Made by a program: the position numbers and the translations under genes. A DNA stretch of 64,000 nt from JAITVB01 sp031553805 (lineage in GTDB: Bacteria; Bacteroidota; Bacteroidia; Bacteroidales; Rikenellaceae): positions 195,361-259,360 of the forward strand of contig JAVBLC010000001.1 in NCBI GenBank assembly GCA_031553805.1, in the 5' to 3' direction. Each line of letters opens with the position of its first letter. Position 1 is the stretch's first letter. Below are positions 53,081 through 61,212 of this stretch, one piece after another. A model generated the notes under the pieces. It saw only the letters and a list, made by a program, of their open reading frames with translations. It did not search any database and was not told where the DNA came from.

Positions 53081-53279
53081 TTTATTAAAATTTTTCATTT
53101 TTTTGTTTGAACCATATCGGGTTCATTTTTAATGAAAAACTGTTTCTGCGGATGCATATTATTGAATAAGTTTTAAAATTTACTTTACAAGGGAATAAAA
53201 GTCGTGTCGTTCCTCGTTCGCCTATTTTGCAATCACCTTTCTCTGCTCCGCTTTTGTAAGGATACGGAAGCGCGAGTGG
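53081..53279. other. AT-rich spacer without recognised features
   Basis: Apart from the small hairpin at 53109-53130, nothing supported is seen between the terminator and the DUF1080 stop codon. Confidence 0.4.
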
Positions 53280-54032
53280 CTAGAATTCCCTCACTTTAAA
53301 GTTCCGGTACTCGATCTTCATGGGTGGGCCGGTGTGTACCTGGATGCCGAGGATACCCGACAGGCTGCGGTTTGCGGGGTCGAGGTCGGTGACGTCGGCC
53401 ATCAGGATGCCGTTGACGTAGTGAAGCAAGTGGTTGCCTCGGGCGACGATGTAGTATTGGTTCCACTCGCCGGGGGTGATGAATTTGGCCAGGGCGTCGG
53501 CAGGGGTGTTCGCCTCACTGACCTGTTGATGGGTGGGCGAAACGTACTCCGGAAAGATGACTGTGGTTTGTCCGCGCAGGGCGAGGAATTGGCGGCCGCG
53601 TTCTTCGTAGTTCTGGCCGGTGTAGCGGTTGCGGCCGTCGATGTCGGCCTGGTAGCCTTTGAGGGCATAAGGGACCTCTTCGACCAGCGCGTTGCGGTAG
53701 CTGACGCCGCTGTTGCCGCCTTCCGACACGCGAAAATCGACTTTGAGTTCGAAGTCTTTCAGCACCAGGTCTTTTTTGTAACAGAATGTGTTGCGTTTGA
53801 GCAGGGTTTCGGGGGTGACTTCGCCCACCAGGCAGCCATCCTCAACGCGCCAGTAGACGGGGTCGTAGGTCCAACCGTCGAGGGTTTTGCCGTCGAAGAC
53901 ATAGACGTAGCCCGCATCGGGATCGGCGGCCGGGGTGGCCGGCGGATTGTCGGCAAAGGCAGTGCAGGCAACGGCAAAAGCCGCCAGGCAACCGATTTTT
54001 ACGCGTGTTTTCATCGTCTCCATATTTTTCAA
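53280..54032 (-). CDS. Secreted DUF1080 (3-keto-disaccharide hydrolase-like) protein
   Basis: A 250-residue exported protein. The signal peptide starts at one of three ATGs (54032, 54023 or 54014; MKTRVKIGCLAAFAVACTAFA). The mature part is one DUF1080/LamG-like beta-sandwich: YVFDGKTLDGWTYDPVYWRVEDG, LKDFELKVDFRVSEGGNSGVSYRN, YALKGYQADIDGRN and the C-terminal IQVHTGPPMKIEYRNFKVREF. Family members hydrolyse 3-keto-glucosides or bind sugars. Alone here, without the usual oxidoreductase (Gfo/Idh) partner. Confidence 0.87.
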   Translation of the reverse strand: MKNMETMKTRVKIGCLAAFAVACTAFADNPPATPAADPDAGYVYVFDGKTLDGWTYDPVYWRVEDGCLVGEVTPETLLKRNTFCYKKDLVLKDFELKVDFRVSEGGNSGVSYRNALVEEVPYALKGYQADIDGRNRYTGQNYEERGRQFLALRGQTTVIFPEYVSPTHQQVSEANTPADALAKFITPGEWNQYYIVARGNHLLHYVNGILMADVTDLDPANRSLSGILGIQVHTGPPMKIEYRNFKVREF

Positions 54033-54067
54033 AAGTTCGGTACCCGGAATGCCCGGGCACCGAACTT
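54033..54067. terminator. Hairpin between hflX and the DUF1080 gene
   Basis: Arms AAGTTCGGT and ACCGAACTT (9 bp) enclose a second stem CCCGG/CCGGG. On the minus strand it is followed by TTTTGAAAAAT, a weak T run, so partial termination or mRNA processing is likely. Confidence 0.45.
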
Positions 54068-54071
54068 CGGG

Positions 54072-55271
54072 TTAATACAAAAAGTTGTTGAACGGATAAC
54101 GCCCGGCGTGAATTTCCGAGATCATCCCGTAAAGGTCTTTTCGTAATTTATCGAGGTTGGTGCGCTCCTTGGCAGAAATGAAGATGCAGGGGGTATTGGC
54201 CTGGGCCACCCAGCTGCGTTTCAGCTCGTCGAGGGTGCGGTTTTCCTTCGTCGCCGGGGTGAGGTCGTCCTCGTCTTTCGGCACCGGCTTGTAAGCGTCG
54301 ACTTTGTTGAAGATCAGGTAGACGGGTTTTTCGCCGGCCCCGATTTCGGACAGGGTTTGTTTCACGACCTCGATCTGCTCCTCGAAATTGGGGTGCGAAA
54401 TGTCGACCACGTGCAACAGCAGGTCGGCTTCGCGCACTTCGTCCAACGTCGATTTGAACGCCTCGACCAACTGGTGCGGCAGTTTTCGGATAAACCCCAC
54501 CGTGTCGGAAAGCAAAAATGGAAGATTTTCCAGCACCACCTTGCGCACCGTGGTATCGAGCGTCGCAAAAAGCTTATCCTCCGCAAACACCTCGCTCTTG
54601 CTGAGCAGGGTCATCAGCGTCGACTTGCCGACGTTGGTGTAGCCCACCAGCGCCACGCGCACCATCCGGTCGCGGTTGCTGCGCTGCGAGGCCATCTGGC
54701 GGTCGATCTTCTTGAGTTGTTCCTTGAGCAGGGTGATCCGGTTGCGCACGATACGGCGGTCGGTTTCGATCTCGCGTTCGCCCGCCCCGCCGCGGGTACC
54801 GGTGCCCCCGCGCTGGCGTTCGAGATGGGTCCACATCCCGGTCAGGCGTGGCAGCAGGTATTGCCATTGCGCCAGTTCGACCTGGGTCTTGGCATAGGCC
54901 GTCGTGGCCCGCTGCACGAAGATTTCGAGGATCAGGCTTGTGCGGTCGTAGATCTTCTTCGAAAAAACCTTGTCGAGATTGCGCAGTTGCGAGGGAGAGA
55001 GTTCGTCGTCGAAAATGACGTAGTCGATCTCGTGTTCGGTGACATAGGCGGCGATCTCTTCGACCTTGCCTTCGCCGATGAAGGTGCGGGGATGGGGCGA
55101 AGCCATCCGCTGGGTAAACCGTTTGACGGTGCGGATGCCCGCCGTTTCGGCCAGGAAAGCCAGTTCGTCGAGATATTCGCGGGTCTGGGCTTCGGTCTGG
55201 CGGTCGGGGATCACGGCCACCAATACCGCGCGTTCTTCGCGCGGCTCGGTGACGATATGTTCTTTTTTCAT
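54072..55271 (-). CDS. hflX: GTPase HflX
   Basis: Ribosome-associated GTPase that splits stalled ribosomes. 399 residues: N-terminal HflX domain (TFIGEGKVEEIAAYV, about 60-74; DYVIFDDELSPSQLRNL), coiled-coil helical linker (ITLLKEQLKKIDRQM), and G domain with G1 GYTNVGKSTLMT, G3 DTVGFIRKLPHQLVEAF and G4 NKVDAY. The HflX hallmark RQRGGTGTRGGAGE is present. ATG at 55271 (MKKEHIVTEPREE) is used because the longer frame overlaps dut. It follows dut by 10 bp. Confidence 0.94.
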   Translation of the reverse strand: MKKEHIVTEPREERAVLVAVIPDRQTEAQTREYLDELAFLAETAGIRTVKRFTQRMASPHPRTFIGEGKVEEIAAYVTEHEIDYVIFDDELSPSQLRNLDKVFSKKIYDRTSLILEIFVQRATTAYAKTQVELAQWQYLLPRLTGMWTHLERQRGGTGTRGGAGEREIETDRRIVRNRITLLKEQLKKIDRQMASQRSNRDRMVRVALVGYTNVGKSTLMTLLSKSEVFAEDKLFATLDTTVRKVVLENLPFLLSDTVGFIRKLPHQLVEAFKSTLDEVREADLLLHVVDISHPNFEEQIEVVKQTLSEIGAGEKPVYLIFNKVDAYKPVPKDEDDLTPATKENRTLDELKRSWVAQANTPCIFISAKERTNLDKLRKDLYGMISEIHAGRYPFNNFLY

Positions 55272-55281
55272 AAAGAGGTTG

Positions 55282-55716
55282 CTATTTGTGTCCGGTGGAG
55301 CCGAAGCCGCCGGCTCCGCGATCGGTTTCAGAAAGCACTTCCACGCTTTCCCAACCGATCCGTACAAATGGAGCGACTACCATCTGGGCGATTCGCTCTC
55401 CGGGCTTCAGTTCAAAATCGTTATTGGACAGATTGACAAGAATGACTTTAATCTCGCCCCGGTAGTCGGGGTCGATCGTGCCGGGTGAGTTGAGCACCGA
55501 GAGGCCGAACTTGGCGGCCAACCCGCTGCGCGGACGCACCTGGATCTCATACCCGTCGGGGATTTCCACATAAAGGCCCGTCGGTACCATCGCCCGTTCG
55601 AGCGGACGCAGGACGATCGGTTCGTCAAGCACGGCCCGCAGGTCGAGCCCGGCGGCATGAATGGTTTCGTATTGGGGCAAGTCGAACGGCGACTTGTTGA
55701 TCACTTTGATTTTCAT
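55282..55716 (-). CDS. dut: dUTP diphosphatase
   Basis: Hydrolyses dUTP to dUMP, protecting DNA from uracil. 144 residues of the trimeric type with all five motifs: HAAGLDLRAV (1), RPRSGLAAKFGLSVLNSPG (2-3, active-site residues), GTIDPDYRGEIKVILVNL, GERIAQMVVAPF (4) and the glycine-rich tail GAGGFGSTG (5). Upstream of hflX and downstream of the flippase gene, same strand. Confidence 0.96.
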   Translation of the reverse strand: MKIKVINKSPFDLPQYETIHAAGLDLRAVLDEPIVLRPLERAMVPTGLYVEIPDGYEIQVRPRSGLAAKFGLSVLNSPGTIDPDYRGEIKVILVNLSNNDFELKPGERIAQMVVAPFVRIGWESVEVLSETDRGAGGFGSTGHK

Positions 55717-55827
55717 CGGATTTTTCGTATTTTACAGGATGTAGAAAACAGGCCGCGGAAAAATCTCTCCAGGGCCTTTTTTGCTTGGGATCAGCGGGTT
55801 ACCGGATCCGTGTCTTGAAAAATAGTT

Positions 55828-57300
55828 TCATTGTCGGAACTGTTTGAAATACTTCCGAGGGGTGATTCCCTCACGCTTGGCAGCGTATCCGACAAAGATA
55901 AGAATTAATCCCAGATTGGCAATATAGGCCAGCGCCAGGTGGGGTAACCACTCGCGGGTTGCCAGCCCTGCGCCGTAGAGCACACCCCCGAGCAAGAAAT
56001 AGCCCCCGATGCGCCGCAAATCGTATGGTATCGGGAAAAAGTGCCGGCAAAGCGCGTAGCTCAACGCAGCCATTACCAGTTCGCACACCAGCCGCGCCCA
56101 CGCCGCCCCGACATAGCCCATTCGGGGAATGAAGATCAGGTTGAGGATTACGGTAAACAACAGCCCGGTGCCGGTGATGACAACCGCAAACTGCGTCTTT
56201 CCGCTTTTCTTATACCAGAACGACAGGTTCAGCACCGCCCCGCTGAAGATGTTGGCCAGCAGCACGATCGGCAGGATATACATCCCCTGCCGGAAATCGG
56301 CCCCGATGATCAATCCGAACAGGTCGGGGAAAAGCCCGATCCCCAGAAAAAGGGTGATCGACACGATAACGAAAAATTTCATTGCCTCGGCATTGGCCCG
56401 CACGAACTCTTCGTGCTTGAACCCTGAGAGGAAAAACGGCTCGGCCGCAATCCGGTACATCTGGACGAAAAGCAACAGGATCACCCCGATCTTGACCACT
56501 GCACCGTAAATTCCGAGCGAACTCAGCGCCAGCTCCGGAGGCATCAGGTATTTGATGAATTGACGGTCGATGAATTCGTTGGCTACCCCTGCTATGCCGC
56601 TGATGAGCAACGGCAGCGAATAGAGGAAGATCACGCGCAGCAGCGGTTTGTCAATCTTCGGCACATAGCCCCTGACGGCCGGCCAGAGCAGGAAGATCAT
56701 CGCCGCGCTGGCGACAAGATTGGCCACCAGATAATAGCCGGGCCCGTAGCTTGCCGGGAAAATTTCAGAAAATCCCCCGATGGCAGGTACCACCGAATAG
56801 AAAAAAACGGAAAGGATTACCGTGATGACGACCGAAACGATCCGGGCCACCACATAGCGTGCCGCCCGCCCCTCCTGCCGCAATTTGGCAAAAGGAATCG
56901 CCAGCGCGGCGTCGATCGCCACGATGGCCGCCATCAGCAGCACATAGGACGGAAAATCGCCGTAGTCCATCACCCGGGCCAGCGGCCGGTGGAACAACGC
57001 CACCCCGACGAGAAAGAGTCCGGCGACGAGCGAGACGGCGCCCCACGTCGTTTGGAACACGTTTCGTTTTTCGGTGTCGGTTTCGGCCTGTCCCGCAAAA
57101 CGGAAATAGCCGATCTCCATCCCCATCGTGAGCAATACCAGCAGGAACGGGATCAGGGCATAGAGATCGGTTACCACGCCATACTCGGCGGTGGTCATGA
57201 TCCGCGTCAGGTAAGGGGTCAGCAGGTAGCTGAGCAACTTCGAGACGATGGTGCTGATGCCGTAAATGGCTGTTTGGCCTGCTAATTTCCGCAACATCAT
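55828..57300 (-). CDS. Wzx-like polysaccharide flippase (MOP superfamily)
   Basis: A 490-residue inner-membrane protein with about 14 hydrophobic helices. The N-terminal LAGQTAIYGISTIVSKLLSYLLTPYLTRIM and TTAEYGVVTDLYALIPFLLV are typical of lipid-linked oligosaccharide flippases (RfbX/Wzx, polysaccharide biosynthesis family). It probably exports a lipid-linked sugar unit for LPS, capsule or glycoprotein. No glycosyltransferases are adjacent in the window, so the substrate is unknown. -7 element TACCTTTG upstream at 57341-57348 on the minus strand. Confidence 0.87.
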   Translation of the reverse strand: MMLRKLAGQTAIYGISTIVSKLLSYLLTPYLTRIMTTAEYGVVTDLYALIPFLLVLLTMGMEIGYFRFAGQAETDTEKRNVFQTTWGAVSLVAGLFLVGVALFHRPLARVMDYGDFPSYVLLMAAIVAIDAALAIPFAKLRQEGRAARYVVARIVSVVITVILSVFFYSVVPAIGGFSEIFPASYGPGYYLVANLVASAAMIFLLWPAVRGYVPKIDKPLLRVIFLYSLPLLISGIAGVANEFIDRQFIKYLMPPELALSSLGIYGAVVKIGVILLLFVQMYRIAAEPFFLSGFKHEEFVRANAEAMKFFVIVSITLFLGIGLFPDLFGLIIGADFRQGMYILPIVLLANIFSGAVLNLSFWYKKSGKTQFAVVITGTGLLFTVILNLIFIPRMGYVGAAWARLVCELVMAALSYALCRHFFPIPYDLRRIGGYFLLGGVLYGAGLATREWLPHLALAYIANLGLILIFVGYAAKREGITPRKYFKQFRQ

Positions 57301-57340
57301 AGGGTGTGCCCGGAGGTGAGGGCGAATGGGTTTATGGAGG

Positions 57341-57348
57341 CAAAGGTA
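57341..57348 (-). promoter_or_regulatory. -7 element for the flippase gene
   Basis: Minus-strand TACCTTTG, 41 bp before the ATG; no -33 TTG found. Confidence 0.45.
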
Positions 57349-57453
57349 AGAAATATTGCGGACGGGTGTGCCCGGGTCGTGATTTTTGGTTTTCGGGGGC
57401 TAAATTTTTGGTTCGAACGGAAAAAGGTGTATATTTGCACTCTCAAAACCGTT

Positions 57454-57528
57454 CGGGGTGTAGCTCAGCCCGGTTAGAGTACACGTCTGGGGGGCGTGTG
57501 GCCGCTGGTTCGAATCCAGTCACCCCGA
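57454..57528 (+). tRNA. tRNA-Pro (anticodon GGG)
   Basis: Cloverleaf folds well: acceptor CGGGGTG/CACCCCG, D stem GCTC/GAGT, anticodon stem CACGT/GCGTG with loop CTGGGGG (anticodon GGG at 57489-57491, reads CCC/CCU), T arm CTGGTTCGAATCCAG, discriminator A. CCA is not encoded. A likely -7 element TATATTTG lies at 57430-57437. AT-rich accessory DNA begins right after it, so the 3' end may be an attachment site. Confidence 0.95.
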
Positions 57529-57540
57529 CACTGAAGATCA

Positions 57541-57577
57541 AGCACTTACGGGGATTCTCGGAGTGCTTGTTTTTATT
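57541..57577 (+). terminator. Terminator after tRNA-Pro
   Basis: AAGCACT pairs with AGTGCTT across a 15-nt loop, followed by GTTTTTATT. Just after it come the short direct repeats GGGTGCAGATT and GGGTGCAAATA (57582-57603), of unknown meaning. Confidence 0.6.
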
Positions 57578-57720
57578 CAGGGTGCAGATTGGGTGCAAAT
57601 AGTCGCGTTATGCCCTATTTTCGGAGGTGTTTCAAACGCAAAAAGGAGGCACGCTGCCGGGAGGGGTACCACCCCTAAATCGACTTGCCATTATGCAGAT
57701 TGGCTCCGAGTCAGATTTTT

Positions 57721-58350
57721 TTATTTACTCAAAAGTAGCTTAAGCCTTTTTCTGGCTTCAATCTTTGATTTGCGTGCTCTTTTGTCATCTCCCATCAACT
57801 CATAAACGCCCCATTGCGGTATTTGTTCATATTTATTTAAAGCATCTGCAATAGCTTCTATCTTCGGACCGGCATCTGCTGAAATTAAAAAGTACTCTAA
57901 GAATCGTACACAAACCTTGATGAGGTCATCAATAATGCGTTTATTAGGAACTACTGCATTATTCGAGTCAATCAAAAAGGGAATATTATATCTGATGACG
58001 AAAGCATCAGAGTACACGCTCTCAATATCCCCCTTCATGGCTTTATATGGCAGCTGCTTTAGTCCACAAAATAACTTTTCTGACACACCTCCTGCCATGG
58101 CATAACAAATCTCGTTAATCATGCACTTAAAGCCTTCGGGGGTCTCGTATTTTGGGGATTCGCCATTTTCATATAATTCTTGTATTTCCCGACGGTGCTC
58201 TCCTGAATGTTGACAAGCTCCGATATAATCATATCCGGCATCACCTATATTAACTTCTTCAATTCTGTCTATATTTCCCGTCAATAGGTATAACGCGACG
58301 GCGTGGCCTGCTTCGTGATAGGCTGCTCTTTCTCTATTATTGGCAATCAT
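57721..58350 (-). CDS. Stand-alone M41 (FtsH-like) zinc peptidase domain protein
   Basis: A 209-residue protein. The zinc site HEAGHAVALYLL is at residues 12-23 (HExxH) and the later AMAGGVSEKLFCG matches the M41 helix with glycine/serine-rich turn; a third ligand Asp may be in KGDIESVYSDA. There is no AAA ATPase or membrane domain, unlike FtsH, and the C-terminus is rich in Lys/Arg. The gene is AT-rich. Similar free M41-like domains occur in phages and islands; the target is unknown. It lies closest to tRNA-Pro and faces it. Confidence 0.75.
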   Translation of the reverse strand: MIANNRERAAYHEAGHAVALYLLTGNIDRIEEVNIGDAGYDYIGACQHSGEHRREIQELYENGESPKYETPEGFKCMINEICYAMAGGVSEKLFCGLKQLPYKAMKGDIESVYSDAFVIRYNIPFLIDSNNAVVPNKRIIDDLIKVCVRFLEYFLISADAGPKIEAIADALNKYEQIPQWGVYELMGDDKRARKSKIEARKRLKLLLSK

Positions 58351-58426
58351 ATTATTATGATATTGGCATACAAAGGTATATAAAGATATGGCTTTATAGT
58401 TATTATGCTAATTATCCCATTAGAAA

Positions 58427-58454
58427 AGGGCAAGAACCGTTAAGCCCTTGCCCC
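58427..58454 (-). terminator. Terminator downstream of the DUF4468 pseudogene
   Basis: On the minus strand GGGCAAG pairs with CTTGCCC around a 12-nt loop, followed by TTTTCT. About 50 bp after the stop at 58504. Confidence 0.6.
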
Positions 58455-58503
58455 GTAATCGTTTCGTTATTTGACCTCAAACAAAAGACTTATTCATCCT
58501 TTA

Positions 58504-59015
58504 TTACCAGTCATTCTGGGAATCGGCAATAAAAAGCCTAAATGATTCAATATATGCAGTAAATACTATGAGTGTCTTATTAGCCTTTTTTACATCCATC
58601 TCCCCTGTTTCTTGATTAAAATAAGCGACTTCTCGCCATAGTCGGTTTGAATAATAATCTAAACTTGGCATATTGAATATATATCTTACATCATCTATCT
58701 GCCATTTGTATTTCCCATCTTTAAATTGGAATGTAATTATGAAAGTATATTCTCCACTATCACAATCAAGACGGCCATTTACGACAATCAGTCCATATCC
58801 GCTGTTTGGATCGCAGATTTTGGATTTTTATGTATTTTATTTATCCATAATAAACAGTTGTGATATAAGTCTTTGGATGACATTCCGGCAATCTCTTCAG
58901 TATTGCTGAAAGTGTAATTTTTATAGTAATTTAAGGCTGTAAGGGTGGAATTGGGATCAGCTTGCACAGACATCCACACAAGTAAAGATATGCAGAGAAA
59001 CACAATTTTTTTCAT
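58504..59015 (-). pseudogene. DUF4468-type exported protein, single frameshift
   Basis: The first part (to 58788) reads MKKIVFLCISLLVWMSVQAD, then YYKNYTFSNTEEIAGMSSKDLY and WINKIHKNPK, and stops. The next frame continues smoothly with ICDPNSGYGLIVVNGRL, YTFIITFQFKDGKYKWQIDD and RLFIADSQNDW to a stop at 58504. Joined, the two halves give a full DUF4468-like protein of about 170 residues with signal peptide. The break is at an AAAA run (near 58825): one missing A explains it. Either a recent mutation or a sequencing error. Confidence 0.75.
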
Positions 59016-59091
59016 CGCAAATTAAGAGTGTTTTATTAGTTGGTTTGCAAAATTGCGGTTAAATTTCACATTCTCTTTTTGAGTTTTTTAT

Positions 59092-59640
59092 CTACCAATT
59101 ATCAATTCTTGCCGTTTCGCCTCCAATCATTAATACATTGGCTGTTGCGCCGCACGTAATTTTATAACTATTTGCCTGCCCTTTGTACGGGCGCAATTCA
59201 AACTCGACAGGTATTGTTCTGTACATAGTTGGCTTATTAATTCCAGTCCCATCTCCTTTATGTATTTTGAGATACACGTTGCATGACAACTTAAGATATT
59301 CCGTATCACTCGACGCCAAATATTTATCGCTTTTGTATTCCTTCGTAATTTCCCACGGCAGCGAGATTTGTTTGATGATTTTATCTCCTGCTTTCATCTC
59401 CGTAATCACTGCATCATAATATGTTAAGTAAGCGTAACAAGTTGCGCCACCCAATGCTCCCTGATAAAATCCAGGGGTATTAAATAACCCGTTGAACACT
59501 TTGATTTCAAGTTGATAACTGGTTTCGATCGGGTCAACTATCTCTGGAGTCTCTTTGATAGTATCAGCCGACTTGGTGCATTGCGTCAATGAAAGGGAAC
59601 AGGCAATGGAGGAGACAAATAGTAAGATTTTTCTTTTCAT
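59092..59640 (-). CDS. Hypothetical lipoprotein of the island
   Basis: A 182-residue protein. Signal peptide MKRKILLFVSSIACSLSLTQC with lipobox LTQC, then a short acidic linker (KSADTIKETPEIVDP) and a beta-rich domain with YQLEIKVFNGLFNTPGFYQG, CYAYLTYYDAVITEMKAGDK, LSCNVYLKIHKGDGTG and VPVEFELRPY-like strands. No known family recognised. AT-rich like its neighbours. Confidence 0.7.
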   Translation of the reverse strand: MKRKILLFVSSIACSLSLTQCTKSADTIKETPEIVDPIETSYQLEIKVFNGLFNTPGFYQGALGGATCYAYLTYYDAVITEMKAGDKIIKQISLPWEITKEYKSDKYLASSDTEYLKLSCNVYLKIHKGDGTGINKPTMYRTIPVEFELRPYKGQANSYKITCGATANVLMIGGETARIDNW

Positions 59641-59943
59641 TGGTTGTGTGTGTTATTGGGTTGGACAAAATTGTCGGGCTTAATAGCAAGCAACTACACA
59701 CAAAAAAAGCGTGGCAATCACTTGCACGCTGTCAGGCCTTCCACAGCCCATCTACCTACAAAGCAACGCCACGCCGGGTGACATACTCTGCATTAAACGG
59801 TAGATAGCCTCTGAAATTAATCAATGTGGAAGTTTGACAGCAATTTAAGGCTCGTATGTATATGTGTTTTTTACATAGGCAGTTTAATTAGTATAACAAA
59901 GATATAAAATCAAACGAAACAAGAGACTCTCTAACGAAATTTC
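59641..59943. other. Gene-free stretch with nested inverted repeats
   Basis: No ORF supported. GCCCATCTACC (about 59748-59758) and GGTAGATAGCC (about 59801-59811) can pair 10 of 11 across about 42 nt, and just upstream AGCGTG/CACGCT (about 59708-59730) forms a second hairpin. The rest is AT-rich without recognised signals. A structured leader or small RNA is possible. Confidence 0.35.
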
Positions 59944-61122
59944 TCAAAAATCTTCCTGATCCTCATTTGGTTGTTCGATAACTTCTCCAGTATGAGAAAA
60001 CGTGGCCTCTCGAATTGAGATCATTAAAACTGTAAATCGGTTCCAATTACCCCTTTCCGTTATTCTCTTTTCAAGCTGTCCCATTTTTGACAACTTATAA
60101 TTTTGGTCCGCCATTTCTTTCGACCTCAAATCATATCTTCCTCCATTAATCTCAAATGGAGATTTAATCTCTTCATATTCGTAACACGTCGGATCCGTAA
60201 GATGAAAATGTGCTGACAATACGTTGCAATACTCATTTGATCCATCGACATCTAATACCGGTATTGCGATATTATCAAGCACTTTAGCTGGAAAATCAAT
60301 GTCACTATTCGGATGTGTGGATGTAAATATAACTCCTAGGACTAACTTTTCAAAGTCTAGTTCTTTAAATTGATTTCTATTCCTTTGAATGATTACTTCT
60401 GTAAGTAAATGGGGGATAATATATTCTGGCTTAAAATCAGCGTCTTTATCTTTGTCTTCTACTACAAATGAACAGGCCAATATGAGAGGAAGTCTCAACA
60501 GGATGTCTTCAAGATCATTGCTGTTTATCTGTGCTTTTGTTGGTGTCCTAAGATCAAATAATTGAAACTCCTTGGTTGCTTTATATGCAGAAATCATCAT
60601 GTCATCAAATCTCGGCTGTCCCAATTCCTCCCAGCATGCATAAATGGTAGAACCAAGATACAAACAAGGATAACCAGGGGCACTATATCTCTGGGTTCTA
60701 ACTTTACCTCTTTCTTTCAATGAAATATGAAACATCTCACGATATGTTCTATGCCGATTATTCTCAAACAACCGTCCACGAAAGAAGAACTCATCTTTTG
60801 AACACTTATGAAGTTTTATAGAATCCAGAACCCCTACCATTCCGTGATAACCAAGCATTTGGTTTTTAATGACATTGAATGCACTACCGTGTAAACCTTC
60901 GTAGTATCGTTTTACACTCTTTTTTATGCCATTAATCAGCTTTTCTATACGCTCCAGACGATTACCCCAATCGACAAAATTCCTAGTAACATCGTCGTCT
61001 AACGATTTTATTAATTTAAGATATTCCGCAAGAACGCGATCTAAAATCGCTCTAAAGTCCTCCGATTCTCTTTTTGCCGGCAACAATTCTTGTATTGCGA
61101 TATAAAAGCTTTCTAAATTCAT
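59944..61122 (-). CDS. RES-domain protein with helical N-terminal extension
   Basis: A 392-residue protein. The first 100 residues are helical and charged. From about 113, FFFRGRLFENNRHRTYREMF, RTQRYSAPGYPCLYLGST and YACWEELG give the Arg, Ser and Glu pattern of the RES family, which includes NAD-degrading toxins of type II toxin-antitoxin systems. No antitoxin (Xre/DUF2384) gene is adjacent. It lies 90 bp downstream of an FtsK-like gene on the same strand. Possible role: NAD-depleting effector in defence (inference). Confidence 0.75.
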   Translation of the reverse strand: MNLESFYIAIQELLPAKRESEDFRAILDRVLAEYLKLIKSLDDDVTRNFVDWGNRLERIEKLINGIKKSVKRYYEGLHGSAFNVIKNQMLGYHGMVGVLDSIKLHKCSKDEFFFRGRLFENNRHRTYREMFHISLKERGKVRTQRYSAPGYPCLYLGSTIYACWEELGQPRFDDMMISAYKATKEFQLFDLRTPTKAQINSNDLEDILLRLPLILACSFVVEDKDKDADFKPEYIIPHLLTEVIIQRNRNQFKELDFEKLVLGVIFTSTHPNSDIDFPAKVLDNIAIPVLDVDGSNEYCNVLSAHFHLTDPTCYEYEEIKSPFEINGGRYDLRSKEMADQNYKLSKMGQLEKRITERGNWNRFTVLMISIREATFSHTGEVIEQPNEDQEDF

Positions 61123-61212
61123 ATTTGATACTTTTTGACAAGATAAAAAAAGTATTTATTACGTAAAGGCTAACTCTTTTTTGTGCCGCATTGACTAGGC
61201 TTGAACCTTTAT

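Noticed and set aside
57600..57720. Integrase remnant after tRNA-Pro
   Set aside because: The short frame there has no recombinase motifs; only its position is suggestive.
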